DNA of 5,727 nt from an uncultured Bacteroidales bacterium (lineage in GTDB: Bacteria > Bacteroidota > Bacteroidia > Bacteroidales > Paludibacteraceae): the NCBI GenBank assembly GCA_903912795.1, contig CAIWIS010000188.1, forward strand, positions 1-5,727. The letters run 5' to 3'. A program made the translations under genes and the position numbers. The notes under the pieces were generated by a model, which was not told where the DNA came from, searched no databases, and saw nothing but the letters and a program-made list of their open reading frames with translations. Positions 1 through 4,441 of this stretch are shown here, piece after piece; positions within the stretch are counted from its first letter, which is position 1, and every line of letters starts with the position of its first letter.

Positions 1-1
1 C

Positions 2-109
2 GTTGGGCTGGGAGTTGGCTCTGCCAATTGCAAGAGTAAAGACACGATTAGTGTCCGTTGCAAGGTTACATGCTACAGTGAGTCGGGGTGTGAAATAACT
101 GTGAAATAG
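2..109 (+). CDS. C-terminal end of a small cysteine-rich protein (partial)
   Basis: An open frame enters from the left edge and stops at TAG 107-109, leaving 35 residues. Four cysteines lie in the last 26 residues (at 10, 20, 24 and 30 of the visible part), in the pattern C-x9-C-x3-C-x5-C. The visible part begins with a glycine/valine-rich stretch (VGLGVGSANC). The cysteine spacing would fit a disulfide-bonded or lipoprotein-like exported peptide. Short Bacteroidota peptides such as the NVEALA family also have cysteine-rich tails, but the diagnostic N-terminal part is outside the window, so no family is assigned. Of the two forward frames checked at the edge, the other stops at base 39. That this is a real gene end is inferred from the biased composition and the non-coding spacer that follows. 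Confidence 0.45.
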   Translation, partial: VGLGVGSANCKSKDTISVRCKVTCYSESGCEITVK

Positions 110-189
110 CCTGTATTTTGTACTTTACAGCTTTTACCCTATATTTGTTTCGTTCCAGCTTGTAATATTTTTTAAAACAGATGAAACGT

Positions 190-239
190 CCATGTTAAAA
201 TAATTATTAACACATAAGGCAATGATTATTTTAACATGG
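190..239. other. 19-bp inverted repeat in the spacer (hairpin or operator)
   Basis: Arms 190-208 and 221-239 pair over 19 positions with one G.T wobble, around a 12-base loop (209-220). The arms are AT-rich with a CCATG/CATGG end. No T-tract follows on the plus strand, so it is not a textbook intrinsic terminator. It lies 80 bases after the upstream stop codon and 150 bases before the glycosidase gene, so it could end the upstream transcript, stabilise its 3' end, or bind a dimeric regulator. Confidence 0.6.
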
Positions 240-306
240 TAAGTTCCATGTGACAACTAAAAAATCAATTATAAACACATAAAACACCCATATCAAAAAC
301 AATAAC

Positions 307-338
307 TTTGGACACGCAAGGGTATGATTATAAATTTT
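307..338 (+). promoter_or_regulatory. Bacteroidota-type promoter of the GH5 gene
   Basis: A -33 box TTTG (307-310) is followed after 20 bases by TAAATTTT (331-338), which matches the TAnnTTTG -7 consensus except at the last base. Transcription would start near 345, leaving a leader of about 45 bases that carries the C-rich/G-rich hairpin described next. Confidence 0.55.
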
Positions 339-356
339 TCAAACCTCTCTCTTTTC

Positions 357-368
357 CCCCTTCGGGGG
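357..368 (+). promoter_or_regulatory. UUCG-capped hairpin in the GH5 leader
   Basis: CCCC (357-360), TTCG (361-364) and GGGG (365-368) form a short stem capped by a very stable UUCG tetraloop. A second G-run (372-376, AGGGGGCT context) can compete for the same C-run. The start codon is 22 bases further on, so the element sits where it could affect ribosome access. Similar C-run/TTCG/G-run segments recur in Bacteroidota spacers as I recall them, so it may instead be a dispersed repeat. Confidence 0.45.
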
Positions 369-390
369 TTAGGGGGCTAATTATAAACAG

Positions 391-2337
391 ATGAATAAAA
401 TTATTAAATCAACTATATTCCTGTTTTTTCTCCTCTTTTTTTCGGTTGTTTCGGCTCAAAACCCATTTAACAAAGGAGTAAATCTAACTGGTTGGTTTGG
501 TGCCGCTAATGCAAAGTCGATACCATTTTCCAACTACTCCAAAAAAGATTTGCAGAACATTAAAAGCCTTGGATGCGATGTAATTAGATTACCTATTGAA
601 TTGCACCACATGACTAATGGTGCTCCAAATTATACCGTCGATCCTGTTTTTTACAATTACCTCGATCAGGTTATCGACTGGACTGAAGAGTTGAAACTGA
701 ATCTGATAATTGACAATCACACGCTGGAAGATGCCAAAGCAAAGACTGTAGAAACTCCGTTGGTTAAAATATGGCCTCAACTAGCGCGCCGTTACAAAGA
801 CCGTACAACATCGCTGTTTTATGAGATACTGAATGAGCCAAATGCATTGCTGGCTACAGATTGGGCTATTATTCAAGCCAAAGTGGTTGATTCAATTCGG
901 GTGTATGATAAAAAACATACCATCATAGTTACAGGTGCCGACTGGGGTGGAATTTACGGCATGACCAAACTTAATAAGCTGGCTGATACAAATTTGATTT
1001 ATTCGTTTCACTTTTACGATCCTTTTCTGTTTACACATCAGGGAGCCAGTTGGGCAAGTCCATCGTTGATCGATTTGGGTGGTGTTCCATTTCCATACGA
1101 CGCTGCGCGAATTCCTGCCTGTCCGCCGTCATTAATAGGTAGTTGGGTCGAAAATAGCTTGAAAACCGATTATAAAACTGATGGAACCGTAGCTAAATTG
1201 AAAAGTGCCATCGATGCAGCCGTTGCGTTTGGAACTACTAATGGAGTGAAAATTTTTTGTGGAGAATTTGGCGTTTATAAACTGAAAAGTTTAAATGCCG
1301 ATAGAGTGAATTGGTATAAAGAAGTAGCTAGCTATTTAACCTTAAAATCAATACCTTGGACCATGTGGGATTATCAGGGAGGATTCGGTATATTCAATCC
1401 AAATTCCAACGAAGTATTTGAATACGACATCAACCGTCCACAAGCCGAAGGAATGGGTTTTACTCCACCGCCTTATAAGCAATATGTATTCCGAGCCGAT
1501 ACCATTCCGTTTGATATTTACACCGATTTTGTGGGCGAAGGAATCCGCGGTACTGCACCGGGCAATGGAACTACCGATATGTATTCGGTAGATAAATATG
1601 CCGGAAATTACAGTATTTATATGACCGATCAGGCCCAGTACCATGCCCTCGATTTCGACTTTAAAATTAATAAAGACTTAACGAAATTGGTTGCTGCAAA
1701 TTATACGGTCGATTTCTGGTTCAAAGCCGATTCGCCTACTTCAAACATAGTGTTGCGTTTTTTGGATACCAAAACTTCCGATCCGAATGATCATCCCTGG
1801 AGAAGAGATTTTACCATCAACACAACAGTTGTACCTTTCGATGGCGCATGGCATTTGGTAAAAATTCCATTAAATAATTTTAAAGATGCAGGTTCATGGG
1901 ATGGAAGTTGGTTTAACTCCAGCAACTTATTCGATTGGAAAGCTGTTGATCGATTTCAGATTGTTTCTGAAAACATGGCTTTAACAGGTAAAAAGTTCTG
2001 GTTCGATGATATCCGCATCAATGGTACGCCCATTTCAGGAATTACAGAAATGCAGGGTTTGCATCAATTCAAAGCAAAAGCATACCCAAATCCACTGACT
2101 TCGGAAACACGTATTGAATTCTGTTTATCCGCTTCTACACAAGTTGATGTAAGCATTTTGGATATAAGCGGACGAAAAATTGAGACACTGGTTAGCGCAT
2201 ACAAATCCCGTGGAATTCAATCAGTTTACTGGACGCACAATGAAAAAAAATCTCCGAAATTGAAACAAGGAATTTACTTTTGTAGGATTAGTACGGCTGA
2301 CAAAAGTGAAGTGATTAAACTTGTTGTAACAGGCTAA
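391..2337 (+). CDS. Secreted GH5 glycoside hydrolase with carbohydrate-binding-like domain and T9SS sorting domain
   Basis: This 648-residue enzyme probably hydrolyses a beta-1,4-linked polysaccharide (beta-glucan or mannan type) outside the cell. Residues 1-22 form a signal peptide with a phenylalanine/leucine-rich core and a cleavage site near SAQ. Residues 24-350 form a (beta/alpha)8 GH5 domain: Arg66 in VIRLP, His110 in IIDNH, acid/base Glu149 in ILNEP, His207 and Tyr209 in FHFYD, nucleophile Glu292 in FCGEFG, and Trp326 in PWTMWDY. Residues 370-546 resemble a galactose-binding-like jelly-roll module ending in FWFDDIRI, a probable carbohydrate-binding domain of unassigned family. Residues 564-648 match the type A sorting domain of type IX secretion (YPNP, VSILDISGRKI, LKQGIYFCRI), so the protein should cross the outer membrane and be anchored or released. 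The start fits the signal peptide. The exact substrate cannot be read. No transporter or SusC/D neighbours are present, so it looks like a stand-alone gene. Confidence 0.93.
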   Translation: MNKIIKSTIFLFFLLFFSVVSAQNPFNKGVNLTGWFGAANAKSIPFSNYSKKDLQNIKSLGCDVIRLPIELHHMTNGAPNYTVDPVFYNYLDQVIDWTEELKLNLIIDNHTLEDAKAKTVETPLVKIWPQLARRYKDRTTSLFYEILNEPNALLATDWAIIQAKVVDSIRVYDKKHTIIVTGADWGGIYGMTKLNKLADTNLIYSFHFYDPFLFTHQGASWASPSLIDLGGVPFPYDAARIPACPPSLIGSWVENSLKTDYKTDGTVAKLKSAIDAAVAFGTTNGVKIFCGEFGVYKLKSLNADRVNWYKEVASYLTLKSIPWTMWDYQGGFGIFNPNSNEVFEYDINRPQAEGMGFTPPPYKQYVFRADTIPFDIYTDFVGEGIRGTAPGNGTTDMYSVDKYAGNYSIYMTDQAQYHALDFDFKINKDLTKLVAANYTVDFWFKADSPTSNIVLRFLDTKTSDPNDHPWRRDFTINTTVVPFDGAWHLVKIPLNNFKDAGSWDGSWFNSSNLFDWKAVDRFQIVSENMALTGKKFWFDDIRINGTPISGITEMQGLHQFKAKAYPNPLTSETRIEFCLSASTQVDVSILDISGRKIETLVSAYKSRGIQSVYWTHNEKKSPKLKQGIYFCRISTADKSEVIKLVVTG

Positions 2338-2365
2338 CAATTAAAATATTTCTTGGCTTTGCCAC

Positions 2366-2403
2366 TAAGGACGATAAACCACGAACGTGGTTAAATGTCC
2401 TTA
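2366..2403. repeat. Interrupted inverted repeat downstream of the GH5 gene (REP-like)
   Basis: TAAGGAC (2366-2372) pairs with GTCCTTA (2397-2403). Inside a 4x4 internal loop, AACCACG (2377-2383) pairs with CGTGGTT (2386-2392) around AA. No T-tract follows. It lies about 30 bases after the GH5 stop codon and overlaps the start of the next hairpin, forming a cluster. It may protect or end the GH5 transcript. Confidence 0.6.
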
Positions 2404-2404
2404 A

Positions 2405-2424
2405 CCACGGGTTACAACCCGTGG
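2405..2424. repeat. 9-bp hairpin CCACGGGTT/AACCCGTGG (REP-like)
   Basis: CCACGGGTT (2405-2413) and AACCCGTGG (2416-2424) are perfect complements around AC. The plus strand continues with eight A residues rather than T, and the minus strand shows no T-tract after the hairpin, so it is not a canonical intrinsic terminator on either strand. It shares the AACCACG motif with the preceding inverted repeat. Confidence 0.65.
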
Positions 2425-2446
2425 AAAAAAAACACAACACCACTCA

Positions 2447-2466
2447 TCAACCCCGAAGCGGGTTGA
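2447..2466. repeat. 7-bp hairpin TCAACCC/GGGTTGA
   Basis: TCAACCC (2447-2453) pairs with GGGTTGA (2460-2466) around the loop CGAAGC. It is the third stem in a row after the GH5 gene and reuses the AACCC/GGGTT core. It is followed by an A-rich stretch (2477-2493) and then by the next promoter. Confidence 0.5.
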
Positions 2467-2508
2467 ACTGCTCAAGTAAAAAAATAAAAAAAATATTTTA
2501 TTAAACCA

Positions 2509-2539
2509 TTGCACAAACAAAACTAAATATTTACATTTG
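2509..2539 (+). promoter_or_regulatory. Strong Bacteroidota-type promoter of a candidate RNA
   Basis: TTG (2509-2511) and a perfect TAnnTTTG box, TACATTTG (2532-2539), are separated by 20 bases, the expected spacing. Transcription should start near 2546. No sizeable open frame starts nearby; only a 7-codon frame (2558-2581, MKCFVYN) follows, so the promoter probably drives a non-coding RNA or an untranslated leader. Confidence 0.65.
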
Positions 2540-2545
2540 CAGCAC

Positions 2546-2689
2546 GAACTGTTAATTATGAAATGTTTTGTTTACAACTAACACACGAATAACGGTTCAA
2601 TTAACCAAAGGGAGCATTACACAGAGGATCAGAAGTCCGGCAACAAGCAAAACTCTCCCACATTGAAATAACCGTTTATTCGTTTTTTT
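2546..2689 (+). ncRNA. Candidate structured RNA of about 140 nt, unrecognised family
   Basis: Behind a good promoter, the transcript would close with a long stem: 2585-2597 pairs with 2670-2683 (13 pairs, one bulged T at 2677), continued by CAA/TTG (2598-2600 with 2663-2665). Inside, GGGAG (2610-2614) pairs with CTCCC (2655-2659), and GGAT (2626-2629) with GTCC (2635-2638, one G.U). The outer stem ends in seven T residues (2683-2689), as an intrinsic terminator would. GGTT (2594-2597) can alternatively pair with nearby AACC (2603-2606), giving two exclusive folds, as in attenuators. I see no match to tRNA, tmRNA, SRP, 6S or common riboswitch motifs. It is either an independent small RNA or the leader of the cassette to its right. 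The start is inferred from the promoter. Confidence 0.45.
2663..2689 (+). terminator. Probable intrinsic terminator (3' arm and T-tract of the candidate RNA)
   Basis: The 3' arm 2663-2683 pairs with the distant 5' arm 2585-2600 and is followed directly by T7. The loop is long (over 60 bases) but is itself folded, so termination is plausible though not textbook. Confidence 0.4.
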
Positions 2690-2722
2690 ATGCCCTTTTG
2701 TCAACACAAAACTAAAATATCA

Positions 2723-2755
2723 AGTGAGCGTGCGACTTTTAGTCGCGCCCTCACT
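2723..2755. repeat. Left hairpin of the DUF6261 cassette
   Basis: Arms 2723-2736 and 2742-2755 pair over 14 positions with one mismatch and one G.T, around the loop TTTTA. The outer part reads AGTGAG...CTCACTAA, the same outer sequence as the hairpin after the DUF6261-like gene (3859-3890), while the inner parts differ. No T-tract follows on the plus strand. Confidence 0.7.
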
Positions 2756-2765
2756 AACTTACTTA

Positions 2766-2802
2766 ACCCGTTTTCGGAGGTTTCAAACCTTCGGGAGCGG
2801 GT
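2766..2802 (+). other. G.U-rich 17-bp stem-loop ahead of the tandem repeats
   Basis: Read as plus-strand RNA, 2766-2782 pairs with 2786-2802 over 17 positions, four of them G.U, around UCA. On the minus strand the G.U pairs would be A.C mismatches, so the fold favours plus-strand transcripts. It is followed by ATTTTTAT, a weak T-rich tract, so a plus-strand terminator or a processing signal is possible. The central GGTTTCAAACC core is a perfect inverted repeat. Confidence 0.5.
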
Positions 2803-2818
2803 ATTTTTATGGTCGGTA

Positions 2819-3069
2819 TACGGAAAGTTCCCCACGGTCCAGCGGACCTTCCGTAGGTGTACGGAAGCTTCCCCACAATCCAGCGAACCTTTCGGAGGTG
2901 TACGGATGCTTCCCCATGGTCCAGCGAACCTTCCGGAGGAGTACGGAACCTTCCCCACAATCCAGCGAACCTTCCGGAGGAGTACGGAAGTTTCCCCACA
3001 GTCCAGCGAAGCTTCCGGAGGTGTACGGAAGCTTCCCTGCAGTTCAGCGAACCTTCCGGAGGTCTACGG
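2819..3069. repeat. Six tandem 41-bp repeats plus a TACGG remnant
   Basis: Units begin with TACGG at 2819, 2860, 2901, 2942, 2983 and 3024, each exactly 41 bp, and a final TACGG lies at 3065-3069. The consensus runs TACGGAAGCTTCCCCACAAT, then CCAGCGAACCTTCCGGAGGTG. Units differ by scattered substitutions and no indels. Because 41 is not a multiple of three, each unit shifts the reading frame, so three forward frames and two reverse frames stay open with the same peptide motifs in rotation. The array is therefore very probably non-coding. CTTCCG and CGGAAG across unit junctions can form hairpins; the first junction (2850-2869) has perfect 8-bp arms. The array ends 68 bases before the DUF6261-like gene and is much more G+C-rich than its surroundings. 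Confidence 0.9.
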
Positions 3070-3137
3070 TAAAAAAGAACAATTATTTTTCTCAGAGTTT
3101 ATATTTTTTTTTAGTAACATTTTAAAAACCAATTTTT

Positions 3138-3848
3138 ATGCAAATTTCAATGACAAAGCTGTCAAACAGCGTATTGGGTTCGCTTGCCGACCAAACTATC
3201 ACTATTTCAAAAAAAGCAACTAACAAAGTTGTGGAAAATCACCCGTTGCTCAACACGCTCGAGGCTCAGTTTAGCAACTTCAAAGCCGTTTTTGGCAAGC
3301 AAATCTTTAGCGGAATGGGGACGAGTGTCGAAAATGCCGATTTCATTCGAGACAGTTCCTTTATCGGAATGAAAACGATGTTGATGGGTATGACTAAACT
3401 GCCTCCTTTTGCTAACCAGCAAATTGCGGTCGATTTGTTCCGTATTTTTCAAAACCGTGGGTTGGACATAAACAACTACAGTTACAACGACCAAACCACC
3501 GAAATGGACAAACTCATTACCGACCTGAGCTTGCCCGAAAACTTGTCGAAATTAACCACGTTGAACTTAAGCATTTATTTCGACGCCATGAAGCAAACTC
3601 AGAACAATTTCAAAACCATTTATGCCGAACAGCTTTTAGCCAATTCTAATTTGCGCCTCACCCTTTCGGCCAGCTCAATTCGTCGTAATATTGAGGATGC
3701 GTTGCGCAATTACCTGAGCATAGTAGAAGGTATGAAATCGGTAACAGGATGGACTGAACTGCATGCCGAACTCAACGAGCTTGTAAAATCGATCCGAAAT
3801 TCGAAAATCGGAACACGTACCGAAGTGCCGGCAGTAGCCACGGTGTAA
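3138..3848 (+). CDS. DUF6261-like protein of unknown function
   Basis: This 236-residue protein resembles the DUF6261 family of Bacteroidota, a family without known activity; the assignment is from memory of its pattern. It has no signal peptide and no membrane segment, and appears almost entirely alpha-helical. Family-like parts are the region around 91-118 (a hydrophobic helix, then NRGLDINNYSYNDQT), the TEMDKLITDL stretch (121-130) and the 145-166 helix with FDAMKQTQNNFKTIYAEQL. The C-terminal helix (184-222) precedes a short tail. The start at 3138 is used; a second ATG at 3150 is equally possible. Just upstream lie a T9 tract (3104-3112) and a weak -7-like TATATTTT (3100-3107) without a clear -33 box. 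The gene stands alone between the 41-bp array and a 15-bp hairpin, suggesting that repeats and gene form one unit. No function can be inferred. Confidence 0.75.
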   Translation: MQISMTKLSNSVLGSLADQTITISKKATNKVVENHPLLNTLEAQFSNFKAVFGKQIFSGMGTSVENADFIRDSSFIGMKTMLMGMTKLPPFANQQIAVDLFRIFQNRGLDINNYSYNDQTTEMDKLITDLSLPENLSKLTTLNLSIYFDAMKQTQNNFKTIYAEQLLANSNLRLTLSASSIRRNIEDALRNYLSIVEGMKSVTGWTELHAELNELVKSIRNSKIGTRTEVPAVATV

Positions 3849-3858
3849 GTTTTCAAAA

Positions 3859-3890
3859 AGTGAGGGTGTCTTTCAAAAGACACCCTCACT
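3859..3890. terminator. Perfect 15-bp hairpin after the DUF6261-like gene (right cassette end)
   Basis: AGTGAGGGTGTCTTT (3859-3873) and AAAGACACCCTCACT (3876-3890) are exact complements around CA, ten bases after the stop codon. The plus strand lacks a T-tract after it, whereas the minus strand has TTTTT after it, so it could end transcription better leftward than rightward. Its outer arms match those of the hairpin at 2723-2755. Confidence 0.6.
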
Positions 3891-3984
3891 AATAACTGCC
3901 AAAGAAGGAAAGCGGAGTATTTAAACCCCACCAAAAAGAACACAAAAACCCTTTCAATAAATAGTTTTTCGGTTCATTAAAATC

Positions 3985-4019
3985 CTGAAAATAATGTTTA
4001 TATTTGCGGAGCAGAAAAA
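3985..4019 (+). promoter_or_regulatory. Promoter of the kilA-N/dinD unit (copy 1 of a 35-bp repeat)
   Basis: A TATATTTG -7 box (3999-4006) matches the Bacteroidota consensus. The -33 region is weak (TTCATT, 3973-3978). Transcription would start near 4013, about 18 bases before the ATG at 4031. The 35 bases recur at 5390-5424 with two differences. A TTG inside the -7 box (4004) is in frame with the gene but cannot be the start if this promoter is used. Confidence 0.65.
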
Positions 4020-4030
4020 TTAAAAACAAC

Positions 4031-4423
4031 ATGGCGAAAACAACAAATATACTGGTAAAAGACATACCGATTAGGACATTAAACATTAATGGTGCTGATT
4101 ATATAAGCATTACCGATATTGCTAAACAAAGAAATCCGGTTGAGCCCAAAGATGTGGTTAAAAACTGGATGCGACTCAAAAACACATTGGAATATTTAGG
4201 TCTTTGGGAGCGTTTAAACAACCCATTATTTAAGGGGGTCGATTTCGACCCCCTCTTGAGAGATGCAGGAAATAATGCTTTTACCATGAGTCCTTCGCGT
4301 TGGGTAGAGCTTACCGGTGCAATTGGGATAATAACCAGAAACGGAAATTGGTCAGGCACATACGCTCAAAGAGACATTGCATTTAAATTAGCGAGGCGAA
4401 ATATATCCATTTTAATCTACTAA
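4031..4423 (+). CDS. Truncated KilA-N domain protein
   Basis: The 130 residues follow the KilA-N pattern seen in many Bacteroidota and phage proteins: DYISITDIA (23-31), VVKNWMRLKNTLEYLGLWE (42-60), NPLFKGVDFD (64-73), AGNNAFTMSPSRWVELTGAIGI (79-100) and SGTYAQRDIAF (108-118). KilA-N is a small putative DNA-binding fold related to the APSES and Bro-N folds. Full-length relatives are about 260-290 residues and continue after IAF with a SWISPEFKLYL-like helix and a long C-terminal part. Here the helix degenerates into ARRNISILIY and stops, so the C-terminal half is missing. The start at 4031 was chosen over an in-frame TTG at 4004 because the latter lies in the promoter. dinD follows after 18 bases in the same frame, so the two are probably co-transcribed. 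It may be a shortened but functional DNA-binding protein or a decaying gene. Confidence 0.8.
   Translation: MAKTTNILVKDIPIRTLNINGADYISITDIAKQRNPVEPKDVVKNWMRLKNTLEYLGLWERLNNPLFKGVDFDPLLRDAGNNAFTMSPSRWVELTGAIGIITRNGNWSGTYAQRDIAFKLARRNISILIY
4233..4254. repeat. Perfect 10-bp inverted repeat inside the KilA-N gene
   Basis: AGGGGGTCGA (4233-4242) and TCGACCCCCT (4245-4254) are exact complements around TT. It covers codons 68-75 (KGVDFDPL) and uses GGG, CCC and CTC codons that stand out in this AT-rich gene. It begins 202 bases after the start codon. Confidence 0.75.
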
Positions 4424-4441
4424 TTTTCAAATCAATACAAT

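Noticed and set aside
2610..2660. tRNA-like segment with GGGAG/CTCCC ends
   Set aside because: Only about 50 bases long, with no anticodon arm, T-loop consensus or CCA-type end; it fits inside the larger stem instead.
2819..3069. CRISPR array
   Set aside because: The units are contiguous, with no unique spacers between conserved repeats, and no cas genes are present.
2690..3223. A 177-residue forward frame and several others (2724-3125, 2857-3072, reverse 2701-2958 and 2763-2999) over the tandem repeats
   Set aside because: The 41-bp unit rotates through all frames, so similar peptides appear in every frame; the open frames follow from lack of stops in the unit. The 177-residue frame also overlaps the start of the DUF6261-like gene.
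3207..3494. Reverse-strand frames opposite the DUF6261-like, KilA-N, dinD and GH5 genes
   Set aside because: They mirror genuine genes, lack promoters or family motifs, and have compositions typical of antisense shadows.
2723..3890. Insertion sequence with transposase
   Set aside because: The gene inside has no transposase-like motifs (no DDE or HUH/Tyr pattern) and no target-site duplication is evident; only the paired hairpins hint at mobility.
4004..4030. Upstream TTG start adding nine residues to the KilA-N protein
   Set aside because: The TTG is part of the -7 promoter box, so a transcript from that promoter would not contain it; ATG 4031 fits the family N-terminus.
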